Assembly: GCA_963824345.1 (NCBI GenBank)
Contig: CAWGOZ010000023.1
Span: forward strand, 186,001 to 250,000
Direction of reading: 5' to 3'
DNA: 64,000 nucleotides
Origin: Palsa-89 sp963824345
Lineage (GTDB): Bacteria > Acidobacteriota > Terriglobia > Bryobacterales > Bryobacteraceae
The notes under the pieces were generated by a model, which saw only the letters and a program-made list of their open reading frames with translations, made no database searches and was not told the DNA's origin. Positions 17,467 through 26,070 of this stretch are shown here, one piece after another; position 1 is the stretch's first letter; every line of letters begins with the position of its first letter. The position numbers and the translations under genes are program-made.

Positions 17467-18274
17467 CGCGCTTGCACTGTTAGCGGGTTGTGGAACGGTT
17501 CTGTTCGCCGCAGCGCCGGCCTTGCGCGTCTGCGCAGATCCCAATAATCTGCCCTATTCCAACCAACAGCAGCAGGGCTTTGAGAATGAGCTGGCACGCA
17601 TGATCGCGGCCGATTTCAATCAGCAGGTTTCGTACACCTGGTTTGCCCAGCGCGGCGCTTTCTTTCGTAAGACACTGGATGCCGGCCTCTGCGACGTAGT
17701 GCTGGGCGTGCCCGCCGGTATGGATAACGTAAGCACAACTCGGCCTTACTATCGTTCCGGGTACGTCTTCGTTTCGCTCCGCGATCGCAATCTCAATATC
17801 CATTCTCTTGACGATCCACGCCTGCGCCAGCTTCGCATCGGCGTACACATTCTCGGTGACGGTGACAGCGATCTTCCGCCAGTCCACATGCTCACCACCC
17901 GAGGACTGGTTAACAATCTGGTCGGCTATAGTATTTTCGGCCATCTGGACGAGAGCAATCCGCCATCGGACCTGATCAAGGCCGTAGAAAAGGGAGAAGT
18001 CGATCTAGCGGTGGCATGGGGCCCGATGGCCGGATATTTTTCGCTACATTCGCCCTCTCCTCTTCATCTGGTTTCCATCGATAACGACCCATTGAATCCG
18101 GCGCTGCCGTTCGCGTTTGACATCGCTATCGGCGTTCGGCCCAGGGATCAGGAACTGAAAGCCCGCCTGGATGCAGAACTCGTCCGGCGCCGGCTGGAGA
18201 TCGCGCACTTGCTGGATAGCTATGGTATTCCGCAACGCGTTTTGCCTACAGCATGCGCGGATGAGGAGCAATAA
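17450..18274 (+). CDS. XoxJ/MxaJ-like periplasmic binding protein
   Basis: 274 residues with a signal sequence and a family-3 solute-binding fold. The sequence LRVCADPNNLPYSN and later VDLAVAWGPMAGYF fit the quinoprotein-dehydrogenase-associated binding proteins (MxaJ/XoxJ). These help activate or load the dehydrogenase and have a large cavity, but are not part of ABC importers. It overlaps the dehydrogenase gene. Cysteines C28 and C80 may form a disulfide. Confidence 0.85.
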   Translation: MSSVISALALLAGCGTVLFAAAPALRVCADPNNLPYSNQQQQGFENELARMIAADFNQQVSYTWFAQRGAFFRKTLDAGLCDVVLGVPAGMDNVSTTRPYYRSGYVFVSLRDRNLNIHSLDDPRLRQLRIGVHILGDGDSDLPPVHMLTTRGLVNNLVGYSIFGHLDESNPPSDLIKAVEKGEVDLAVAWGPMAGYFSLHSPSPLHLVSIDNDPLNPALPFAFDIAIGVRPRDQELKARLDAELVRRRLEIAHLLDSYGIPQRVLPTACADEEQ

Positions 18275-18276
18275 CG

Positions 18277-18812
18277 ATGAAATTCGGTATTTTGCTCATG
18301 GCGACGGCTGCTGCCATGCTGGTGACGGCAGCTTGCCGCACTACGCCGAACTCGGTGGCGGCAGCTTCCCAAGCGCCCATACCAACCACCGTTGGCCCCG
18401 TTCCCGGAGGCGTCTCCGAAGTTAAACCACGCATGAATCCCTATACTGGCAATCCGTCGCTCTGCAGGAGGGTTTGCGGCTTTTCAACTGGTACAACTGC
18501 TCAGGCTGTCACGGTGGTCATGCGGGCGGAGGCATGGGACCAAGCCTTCGAGACGCGGTGTGGATCTACGGCAATCGCGACGACCAGATCTTTGACTCGA
18601 TCGCACAGGGGCGCTCCAAGGGTATGCCCGCCTGGGGAACCAAGATCCCCGAGGACCAGATTTGGCAATTGGTTGCCTACATCAAATCCATGCGGACACC
18701 CGAGGAGCCGGATCCGCCCGTTGAACCAGCGGATGAGAACCTGGGTACCCCCACCGGCAGCATCCCGAACGCCCCTGAAACGCCGGTTGAGAAGAACCCG
18801 GAGTCGCGCTGA
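18277..18812 (+). CDS. Cytochrome c (XoxG-like, lipoprotein), frame-shifted
   Basis: The first 60 codons give a lipoprotein signal (lipobox TAAC) and a linker ending NPYTGNPS. The rest, one base out of frame, continues ALQEGLRLFNWYNCSGCHGG, with heme motif CSGCH, and a Met in GMPAWG. A missing base at about 18458-18461 explains both, and the 536-nt span fits one deletion. The C-terminus is rich in Pro and Glu. As the cytochrome directly after the dehydrogenase and XoxJ it is the likely electron acceptor of the alcohol dehydrogenase. Read strictly, it would be a pseudogene. Confidence 0.75.
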
Positions 18813-18824
18813 TTAGAGGAGAAC

Positions 18825-19876
18825 ATGCGTCGTTTTCTGATTGCCAGTCCGCTCGTTGTGCTTCTTACGGGATGCGCCGCGGAGCAGTCCACCTTCAACG
18901 CGCATGGGCCAGCGTCGCAAAGCATCGCGAACCTTTCCTGGTTCATGACCATAACGTTCCTGGTGGTCACGCTCATCATGTGGGGCCTGATTGCATGGGG
19001 ATTTGCAAAACGCCGCGGCACTCTGGAAGAACATGCTCCCATCGATTCTGGCGGAGGCCAGGCCTGGATCGCAATTGGCGGACTCGCGGTGCCGCTCTTG
19101 ATCCTCACCGTAATTTTCATTCTGGGCCTCAGGCTGCTCGCGGCTTTTCCGATTCATGGAACCCAGCGAAGCATGGGCGGTATGTCATGAATGCGGCATG
19201 CACCCGGGCGCCGAAGAGAAGCCGGAGATTCTCATCGTCGGCCACCAGTGGTGGTGGGAGGTCCATTATCTGGATGCCCGCTCAAATGACGAGTTCACCA
19301 CAGCGAACGAGATTCATATCCCCGCGCATCGTCCCATCAACATCGAGTTGCAATCGCGGGACGTGATGCATTCATTTTGGGTGCCTAGCTTGCACGGCAA
19401 GGTAGACCTGATTCCCGGCCTTCCCAACTTTATTCGAATCGAAGCTAGCGCTGCCGGCGCGTATCATGGACAGTGCGCTGAATATTGTGGGGCGCAGCAC
19501 GCTCATATGTTGCTGCTGGTGGTGGCGCAGGAGCCGGACGAGTACAATGCCTGGCTCGAACAGCAACGCAAGCCTGCCTCCGAACCAACTACGCCGGATG
19601 CGATTGCCGGGCAGCAGACTTTTCTGTGCCGGGCCGTGTTCGCTCTGCCATCAGATACGCGGAACCCTCGCCGGCGGGACTGTCGCGCCCGATTTGACTC
19701 ATTCGCTGAGCCGCCAATATATCGCGGGGAATTCATTTCCAAATAATGACGCTTACCTTGAAGCTTGGGTCACGCACGCCCAGTCTCTCAAACCGGAAGC
19801 GCTGATGCCCGACATTACTCAGTTCAACGGGCAGCAGCTTCGCGGCCTGGTAGCCTATCTGCGCCAACTTCGCTGA
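18825..19876 (+). CDS. coxB: Cytochrome c oxidase subunit II with fused cytochrome c (caa3-like), two frame breaks
   Basis: Three consecutive frames code for one subunit II of about 350 residues. Frame 1 has a lipoprotein signal (LTGC) and two helices. Frame 2, from about 19180, has GHQWWWEVHY and the CuA site (CAEYCGAQHAHM, with HSFW). Frame 3, from about 19635, has the C-terminal heme motif CSLCH and a distal Met in LMPDIT. Removing one base in the TGTGCC run makes FLSGPCSLCH continuous; the first break is at 19170-19195. The 1052-nt span fits two inserted bases. The CuA and heme c domains pass electrons to subunit I. Confidence 0.8.
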
Positions 19877-19906
19877 CTCGACAAATTTCGATGAAGGAGA
19901 TCATCA

Positions 19907-20676
19907 ATGTCTGCCCGTCTGTTTTCTTCCGCTCCTGGCAGTTTGCCTGCCCTGCTTCGCACAGTCGACACCTAACTGCTCTGGACTGCCCGATGCCGCG
20001 CGCCTTCGTGCCACCGTTCAATCCGTGGTTCGCGAGGGCGCGTCGAAGAACGGCGGACTTGGCAATCAGGAATGGGCGGTTATAGTAAACCGCGACGGTA
20101 TTGTGTGCGCCATTGTTTTCAGCGGGCAACACACGGGGCGATCAGTGGCCGGGCAGCCGGGTCATCGCGGCATCGAAAGCGAATACCGCGAACGGTCTGA
20201 GCAGCGACGATTACGCTCTCTCCACCGCGAATATTTTCGCCGCGTCCCAGCCAGGACAAAGTCTCTATGGCTTGGCGACCAGCGCCCCGCCCAATCCGAA
20301 CGCGGTGTTCGGCGATCCCGCCACGTTCGGAACGCCCAACGATCCTATGGTGGGTAAAGCCGTGGGCGGTGTCATCGTCTTTGGCGGAGGGCTTGCACTC
20401 TATAACGGAAGTGGAAAAATCGTGGGGGGACTTGGCCTCAGCGGCGATACCTCCTGCACCGATCACATCATCGCTTGGAAGGTGCGCCACGAGCTCCATC
20501 TGGACGTGGTCACCATGGGACCAAGCCCCGAGCACAACGACAACATGATCCTCGACTTCAAGAACAATTGGAGTGCCAGTGGTTTCGGACATCCTTCTTG
20601 CAAGGGCGGCGTGACTTCGGACGGCATCATTAACGATCTATCGAAGGAGTTTCCCACCGGGCCGGGAAAGAAGTAA
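19907..20676 (+). CDS. Secreted heme-binding protein (GlcG/HbpS/DUF336 family), two frame breaks
   Basis: An exported protein of about 256 residues in the GlcG/HbpS fold. AAGGAGAT precedes ATG 19907. Deleting one T from the run at 19922-19925 gives a signal peptide MSARLFLPLLAVCLPCFAQ. A second extra base in GGG 20124-20126 joins NRDGIVCAIVFSG to NTRGDQWPGSRV. The family motif KANTANGLS and the C-terminal GGLGLSGDTSCTDHIIAWKVR are intact. The family binds heme or aquo-cobalamin-like ligands; its role in quinoprotein clusters is unclear. It is the last gene in the plus-strand oxidase/dehydrogenase run. Confidence 0.72.
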
Positions 20677-20948
20677 GTCTTCGCTGGTGGAAGCTACCGT
20701 TCGCATACACGCTTGCAGACTCCGACCAGTATTCCAATGAGATTCATCGCCTAGCTAAAACCATTTATGAGAATATCCGTGTGCGATGGGCCGCTCGCAT
20801 ATTTATATTAGTTTCTGTGACCCACGCACTAAATCTGATTTCCACGACCTCGCGGAACCCGTACGCCTAGCCACCGCCGCGCCAGGGGCTTACTTGAGAC
20901 GCGTTAGGGTCCGGTAATGCCCGCGCGCTGTTAACATCCGGCCAGAAG
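20677..20948. other. Intergenic region between convergent genes
   Basis: Ends of the plus-strand oxidase cluster and the minus-strand DM13 gene face each other here. No gene seen. The stretch is locally AT-rich around 20790-20830. I could not identify a convincing terminator hairpin. Confidence 0.4.
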
Positions 20949-21449
20949 TCAGAACTGCTCGAGCCTGGCCACGCCGAAGATCGCGTGGAATCGCTCGCAA
21001 TAGATGACGACGGCATTGTACTTACCCAGGTCGGCTGATGGCTGTAGATCGTAGTTCTGATCGCCTTGATTGCCTTTGAGCGAACCAAGTTCGATGCTAT
21101 CGAGTTGGCCCTTCACGATCTCTTGGCGAAGGTTCGCGTCGTCCCCTCTCGCCAACAGCACGTGCACATCCGGACCGTTCGAAGTTTTAAAGTCAGTTAG
21201 TCGTAGGTATTCGGCGCCAGACGGCGTTTTATAGATGGTGGCGCGGCCACCGGTCTCGTGCGCTTTGCCTTCCAGCGTTCCGGTATAAAGCGGCTGAGGA
21301 TCGGCCGTCGAGGCGAACGGAGCCGGCTCGTCAACCTTTTGATTGATCCACAGCTTCTCGGGACGGAACGCCCACCACAGACCGATGAGTACCGGAATGG
21401 CGAGGCCGATAAGAATCCATTTATTACGTGTAATCCAAGACGTGCTCAT
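20949..21449 (-). CDS. DM13-domain membrane-anchored protein
   Basis: 166 residues. An N-terminal helix (about 10-30) anchors it, followed by a DM13 domain: YTGTLEGKAHETGGRATIY, SNGPDVHVLLARG, and a late Cys in AVVIYCERFHAIFG. DM13 domains are thought to be redox or electron-transfer modules with a conserved cysteine, and to be extracytoplasmic. Start at 21449 has AGGAG upstream; longer frames are less likely. It is a paralogue of the next gene, 70 bp upstream, in the same direction. Confidence 0.82.
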   Translation of the reverse strand: MSTSWITRNKWILIGLAIPVLIGLWWAFRPEKLWINQKVDEPAPFASTADPQPLYTGTLEGKAHETGGRATIYKTPSGAEYLRLTDFKTSNGPDVHVLLARGDDANLRQEIVKGQLDSIELGSLKGNQGDQNYDLQPSADLGKYNAVVIYCERFHAIFGVARLEQF

Positions 21450-21519
21450 AGCTATCTCCTCTTCCTGCGAGCCGGGCAGCGCCTGGCTGCCTGGCCCCAT
21501 TGCAGCAATGTTACGTACC

Positions 21520-21957
21520 CTAGAATTTGTTGAGTGGCGCAGCGCCAAAATTCGCATTAAAGCGCTCGCAGTAGATTGAAACGGTCTGGAACTTCGCCAG
21601 ATCAGTGCCGGTGGGAATGTCATAGTTCTGGTCGCCCTCGTTGCCCTTCAGGGCGCCCAACTCGATTCGGTCCGTGCCGCTCTTTAGGAAGTTTGCGTCG
21701 TCATCCGCGTCCTTGAGTGCGATGAGGATCACATGAACATCAGGCCCGTTCGAAGTCTTGAAACGGGTGAGCCGAAGAACCAGCTTCCCGTCTGTTTCCC
21801 GATAAATCGTGGCGCGTCCGGAAGTGCTGTGCACTTTGCCGTGAAACGTGCCGGTTTCGAGCGTCTTAGCGCCCTCGGTTTGTGCCTGGACCATCACAAC
21901 TCCAAGCGCTAACGCCAGGCTGGCGAGCTTCGTGCTCGCCTTGAAAATGCGAAACAT
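21520..21957 (-). CDS. DM13-domain secreted protein
   Basis: 145 residues with a signal peptide (cleavage after VQAQ-type end at about 26) and a DM13 domain with the same motifs as its paralogue: TGTFHGKVHSTSGRATIY, SNGPDVHVI and VSIYCERFNANFG. AAAGGAGAAAT lies before the ATG. The pair shares clear domain similarity but only this one lacks a clear membrane anchor. Duplicated side by side, downstream of the sigma/anti-sigma genes on the same strand, so they are candidates for that sigma factor's regulon. Confidence 0.82.
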   Translation of the reverse strand: MFRIFKASTKLASLALALGVVMVQAQTEGAKTLETGTFHGKVHSTSGRATIYRETDGKLVLRLTRFKTSNGPDVHVILIALKDADDDANFLKSGTDRIELGALKGNEGDQNYDIPTGTDLAKFQTVSIYCERFNANFGAAPLNKF

Positions 21958-22071
21958 ATTGATTTCTCCTTTAGCTTCCTGATCGGTTGAGCGCCCTCGC
22001 GCTCAAACTCTTCGGGTCATAGGAGTGATTTGGGGGGCGGAAGATACAGAATTCTTCCGTGGGGCCGGGCG

Positions 22072-22314
22072 CTAGGCTTGGTCGGCTTTTAGCTTCGCCA
22101 TCACTTGACCAATGATCGACTCCGAGACGTTCTCGGGCAGTTCGAAGGAACCGCTGTCCGTGACGATCTTAACTGTCTGACAAGTGGAATCGTACAAGAC
22201 GTGACAGGCCCGGCAATGGGAGAGATGGAGTTCGAGTTCCCTGCGCACCTCAGGCGAAACTCGATCGTCGATGTAATCTCCAAACTCGGCGAAGAACTCA
22301 TCGCAGTTAATCAT
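22072..22314 (-). CDS. Zinc-finger anti-sigma factor
   Basis: 80 residues. It has the ZAS motif: HLSHCRACHVLYD (His-x3-Cys-x2-Cys) with an upstream acidic segment, the usual zinc-binding site. The ATG at 22314 overlaps the sigma gene stop (ATGA), so both are coupled. No membrane helix follows, so it is a cytosolic regulator that binds the ECF sigma factor directly. Zinc-cysteine anti-sigma factors often sense oxidation. Confidence 0.85.
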   Translation of the reverse strand: MINCDEFFAEFGDYIDDRVSPEVRRELELHLSHCRACHVLYDSTCQTVKIVTDSGSFELPENVSESIIGQVMAKLKADQA

Positions 22315-24122
22315 TGATTTGTTTTCCTGACGCCCGGCGCAAAATGCGGCGCGAGCCACTCTCTCAACATGAGCCGGCCTCGCAGCAGGCGTATTTTCAC
22401 GGTCGGGACGCTAAGTCCCATTTGTCGCGCTATGTCCTCGATGGACATGTGTTCTATGTCGCGGAGCATTACCACCGTGCGGTACTTTGGCGGAAGCGCC
22501 ATGATTCCTTTCTCAATGAGCTGCTGGATCTCCTGACGAGAATACGCTTGCTCGGGATTGTCCACCCAGTCCCGCAATTCGCGAGGGCGAAAATCCTGGT
22601 CTTCGCCGAACGGAGACTCATCTAAACTAATTTCGTTTTTCCGCTTCCGCAAATACTCAATCGCCTTGTTCCTCGCGATGCTTACCAACCACGTCGAAAA
22701 TTTCGAGCGCGACTGAAATCCGGCGATGTGCTCATACGCGCTTAACATAACATCTTGCATCGCATCCTGCGCGTGGTCCTGATTGCCCAGAATGGCCGCC
22801 AAGGCCCGATAAACCAACCGGCTGTGTCTCCGGATCAGTTCTTCGAATGCCTCCAAACTTCCTGCGCGCGCGCGGGCCGTCAACTCGGCGTCCGGATCTT
22901 CCACCTCAGCCACGGCCGAGGAGGCAGCCGAAGCCTGTTGGGTTTGACGATCGGAAACAGGCATTAGATACGCTTTTTTTCTCTCGTAGGCCAGCGGCGG
23001 GTCAAAATCAGGCTCGATGCCCAGGCCCACCTGGAGAAAATTTGAGAAATTATTGAGCGCAGTCACCACTGCGCACTCCAAAATCTGTGCTTCGGTGAAA
23101 CCGGCCGCCCTGAGCCGGTCGACATCCTCGACCGAGAACTCGGAAAATCTGGTCCCCAACTTGATGGCGAAATCCAAAAGAGCTTTGTCCGCCTCTGAAA
23201 GAGAAGATCGGCGGTGATCCAGCGCGATCTGGTCGCCTTCCTCAGCCGACAAGCCGAGTCCCCGCAAAAGGTTGCAATGCACCGCCACGCAATAGGAGTT
23301 GAGATTCGCCGCGGACACGGCTAATAGAATGGTTTCTTTCTGCGCTCGCGATAGCGTGTCCTCCGGGAGCAGAATCGCGGCGGCAAGCTCGGCTTCCGCG
23401 GCCAGGAGATCCGGGCGCAACGTTTGAGCGCGAAAGAAGTTGGGTATGAACCCATGGCTCTTCATGAGCGTGGCGAAGGGCGCGAAACTCTGAGGACTAA
23501 GATAGGGAGCGGGGACGTATGGGCCTCTTGGGGACCGCGCGGAGCGCTCCGCTTCCCGCACCGTTACGTGCGGTCCCGGTGGCAGGTTCCACGGCTCGCT
23601 TTCCGGCTCTGGACGCAAGCCCACCGACAGGGTGCAACGATAGATGCCCAAGGCTGTGGTGACCGCGGCTTCGATGATGGATTCATCCCCGATGCCATTT
23701 TGACGCAGCCGCTCGATGTCCGATAAATTCACGGAAGCCGCATGCGAGGCTAATTTCCTACAAAAATCGAGCAATGCCACATCAGCCGCAGGCAGCCCAA
23801 TACCAGCGTGGTCTTGCGCCAGACCTTCGATTCGATGGTGCGCCTCTCCATGTAAAAGCAGGGCTGAGCGTGCAAGACCGGCGCAGTAGACGTCCCGGCG
23901 GTCAGCCGCAATACTCAGGAGAATGCACTCCTTCTGCACGCGGGAGAGCGCGCCTCCATTGAGGCTCACGGCCTTCTCCAAAGCCGCTTGCGCTTCGATT
24001 ACGCGCGGCAAAAGGGATTGGGCCCGAAGGAGATTGGGAATAAAGCCGAGGTCCTCTTGAAACCAGGCAAACGGCTGAAAGTCCTCGTTCAACGCAACTT
24101 CTGAAAGAAAACTCATCGGCAT
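22311..24122 (-). CDS. Fusion of two AhpD-like domains with an ECF sigma factor
   Basis: A 603-residue single frame. Residues about 15-175 and 205-375 are two AhpD/carboxymuconolactone-decarboxylase-like (peroxidase-related) helical domains. The first has one Cys (DVYC, C80) and no CxxC. The second has SYC-x3-HC (C278, H282, C283) where active members have CxxC-x2-H. Residues 420-495 are sigma region 2 and 535-590 region 4, with the ECF pattern (GNQDHAQDAMQDVML, WLVSIARNKA, SVPTVKIRLLRGR). A Met at 387 (ATG at 22964) could start a stand-alone sigma, but it lacks a good ribosome site. A sensor-sigma fusion is the most likely reading. It is translationally coupled to the anti-sigma gene. Confidence 0.85.
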   Translation of the reverse strand: MPMSFLSEVALNEDFQPFAWFQEDLGFIPNLLRAQSLLPRVIEAQAALEKAVSLNGGALSRVQKECILLSIAADRRDVYCAGLARSALLLHGEAHHRIEGLAQDHAGIGLPAADVALLDFCRKLASHAASVNLSDIERLRQNGIGDESIIEAAVTTALGIYRCTLSVGLRPEPESEPWNLPPGPHVTVREAERSARSPRGPYVPAPYLSPQSFAPFATLMKSHGFIPNFFRAQTLRPDLLAAEAELAAAILLPEDTLSRAQKETILLAVSAANLNSYCVAVHCNLLRGLGLSAEEGDQIALDHRRSSLSEADKALLDFAIKLGTRFSEFSVEDVDRLRAAGFTEAQILECAVVTALNNFSNFLQVGLGIEPDFDPPLAYERKKAYLMPVSDRQTQQASAASSAVAEVEDPDAELTARARAGSLEAFEELIRRHSRLVYRALAAILGNQDHAQDAMQDVMLSAYEHIAGFQSRSKFSTWLVSIARNKAIEYLRKRKNEISLDESPFGEDQDFRPRELRDWVDNPEQAYSRQEIQQLIEKGIMALPPKYRTVVMLRDIEHMSIEDIARQMGLSVPTVKIRLLRGRLMLREWLAPHFAPGVRKTNQ

Positions 24123-24276
24123 TGTTCGCAGGGGCCTGGATCGGACTAGGCGAGTTTAACGCTTTGGCTTCCCCAGGCGCAAGCGGACTGAACAGTGGCG
24201 TGCGCGCATTTTTGTATCTTTTCGTTGGCAGCTCCGTCCCATCCACCGTACTCGGGGAAAGGATCACTCATCTCCC

Positions 24277-25605
24277 ATGGAAGATAGTTCGCAAAAGCGG
24301 ATCCTCATTCTTGGCGGAGGCTTCGTAGGTGTCACAGTCGCCATGGAGCTTGAGAAAAGGCTGGCTGGCGATCGCGTCGAGATCAAGCTTATCAATCGCG
24401 ATAATTTCTGCCTTTTCACGCCGATGCTGCATGAGGTCGCGGCCAGCGACCTGGATCTGACGACCATCGTCAATCCCGTGCGCAAGTTGCTGCGCAAGAT
24501 GCAGTTTTTCGCGGGCGAAGTGGAGCGGATCGATCTTGCGCAAAAGCAAGTCGTTGTCTCGCATGGATTTGATCACCATCGACATACATTCGAATTCGAC
24601 TACCTTGTGATCGGTCTCGGGTCGATGACCAACCGGTACGGAATTGCGGGTTTAGAGGATTACGCCCTCACGATGAAGACGCTGGCGGACGCCGTGCGTC
24701 TTCGAAACCACCTCATCGCGCATCTGGAAGAAGCGGACACCGAATGCTGTAAGGAAAAGGGGCCGCTTTTGACGTTTGTTGTCGCCGGAGGGGGCTGCGC
24801 CGGCGTCGAGACCGTGGCCGGCATCAACGACTTCGTGCGCGGAGCGCTCCGCTCTTACACCAATCTCAGTGAACAGATGCTGCGCGTCGTCCTGGTCCAC
24901 TCCGGAATGATGATTCTGCCCGAGTTGGGAGAAGGATTGGGCGCCTATGCACTTCGAAAACTGACCGAGAGGAAAGTGGAAATCCGCTTGAACACTCGAG
25001 TCGCGGAGTTTTCGGGCCGAACCGTGCACCTCAGCGACGGCACCGCGATTCCTACCAACACGCTGGTTTGGACCGCCGGAACTTCGCCGAATCGTTTGGT
25101 TGAAACCATCCCCTGCGCTAAGGAGCACGGTCGCTTGCTGGTATCGGAATTCCTGGAAGTGGACGAGTGGCCGGGAGTTTGGGCTCTGGGGGACTGCGCG
25201 GCGGTGCCTGATCCCCGGACCGGTGGCTTTCATCCTCCGACGGCGCAGCACGCGCTCCGCCAGGCTAACGTGGTGGCCCACAACGTCATCGCGACCATGC
25301 GAGGAACGAGAAAGATGCCATTCCATTATTCGACCTTCGCACAACTCGCTGCGATCGGGCGGCGCACTGGCGTGGCAAGAATCCTGGGAGTCAATTTCTC
25401 GGGGTTCGCTGCGTGGTGGCTTTGGCGAACCATTTATCTATGCAAACTTCCTCGGCTGGAGAAGAAGCTGCGCGTGGCTTTTGACTGGACCCTCGACTTG
25501 ATCTTTTCAAAGGACCTGGTCCAGTTCCAAGAAATTCGTGCGCCGATGATTTCGCGCGCGGAAGATCCTGCGAGCCACGCCAAATTCACGCCTGGTCCGG
25601 AATAG
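24277..25605 (+). CDS. ndh: Type II NADH dehydrogenase (FAD-dependent)
   Basis: 442 residues. FAD Rossmann motif GGGFVGVTVA at the N-terminus; NAD-binding GGGCAGVETVAG in the middle; the C-terminal FAD motif VWALGDCAAVPD and TAQHALRQ. It passes electrons from NADH to quinones without pumping, at the cytoplasmic face of the membrane. The C-terminal amphipathic region (FAAWWLWRTIYLCKLPR) anchors it. It is divergent from the sigma fusion with a 154-bp shared upstream region, so it may be regulated by that system. Confidence 0.93.
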   Translation: MEDSSQKRILILGGGFVGVTVAMELEKRLAGDRVEIKLINRDNFCLFTPMLHEVAASDLDLTTIVNPVRKLLRKMQFFAGEVERIDLAQKQVVVSHGFDHHRHTFEFDYLVIGLGSMTNRYGIAGLEDYALTMKTLADAVRLRNHLIAHLEEADTECCKEKGPLLTFVVAGGGCAGVETVAGINDFVRGALRSYTNLSEQMLRVVLVHSGMMILPELGEGLGAYALRKLTERKVEIRLNTRVAEFSGRTVHLSDGTAIPTNTLVWTAGTSPNRLVETIPCAKEHGRLLVSEFLEVDEWPGVWALGDCAAVPDPRTGGFHPPTAQHALRQANVVAHNVIATMRGTRKMPFHYSTFAQLAAIGRRTGVARILGVNFSGFAAWWLWRTIYLCKLPRLEKKLRVAFDWTLDLIFSKDLVQFQEIRAPMISRAEDPASHAKFTPGPE

Positions 25606-25659
25606 TCGCGCACAAGGAAATGGTGACCGCGCCAACGATATCTCGCCGACGCGGGAAAC

Positions 25660-25701
25660 TTGGAAACATTGTCTCAGGCGTGTTCACGCCGGTTCGAGCC
25701 A
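25660..25701 (+). repeat. Dispersed GACATTGT repeat, copy C
   Basis: Reads CTTGGAAACATTGTCTCAGG then CGTGTTCACGCCGGTTCGAGCC. The first 27 bases are identical to copy D at 48520. It lies between two genes, near a copy of the second repeat family. Confidence 0.75.
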
Positions 25702-25737
25702 AGCAGTCGAGTTATTCGAACCCCACGTGGTGGCAAC

Positions 25738-25785
25738 TTAACTCTATCCTTGCCGACTACTGGGGAGTGAAGTGACTAGAACGTT
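25738..25785 (+). repeat. TATCCTTGCCGACTACT repeat, copy 1 (partial)
   Basis: CTCTATCCTTGCCGACTACT followed by GGGGAGTGAAGTGACTAGAAC. Matches the right half and right flank of the copy at 36397-36459; the left half of the hairpin is missing. Confidence 0.65.
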
Positions 25786-26070
25786 GCTTCGGGCCGATTG
25801 CGAGGTCGCTCGGGCTGTGATCAACCTGAGCTTTGTACGAGTGTCGGACCCATACAGACGAAGGTTCCAGTGGCGATTCTCAGAGGCCCGTTGTGAATGA
25901 CAACGTCCTTTATCATTCACCGCATGGGCTGGCAAGCTAAAAGAGCTTTTTGGGCCTTGCTCGCAATGGCGACAAATCAGCCAAGTGTATCGGAAAAGCC
26001 AGGCCCGTAGCCGACACCGGGACCTTATATATTGAAGGTGGCACCTCCCCTGAAGTCGAGGATGCTCTAG

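Larger units (their letters stand above)
25606..26070. other. Intergenic region with two repeat families
   Basis: No gene was supported in these 465 bases. It contains dispersed-repeat copy C (about 25660-25701) and a partial copy of the TATCCTTGCCGACTACT repeat (25738-25785). AAAAGAGCTTTTT near 25940 is a small hairpin with a T-tract. An AT-rich TTATATATTG lies about 45 bp before the large kinase gene and may be its promoter. Confidence 0.5.

Noticed and set aside
22964..22964. Separate sigma factor starting at the internal Met387
   Set aside because: No ribosome site before it and the upstream frame is continuous with two clear domains; kept only as an alternative.
25680..25701. Possible tRNA T-arm (GGTTCGAGCC) in repeat copy C
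   Set aside because: No acceptor, D or anticodon arms around it; it belongs to the dispersed repeat.
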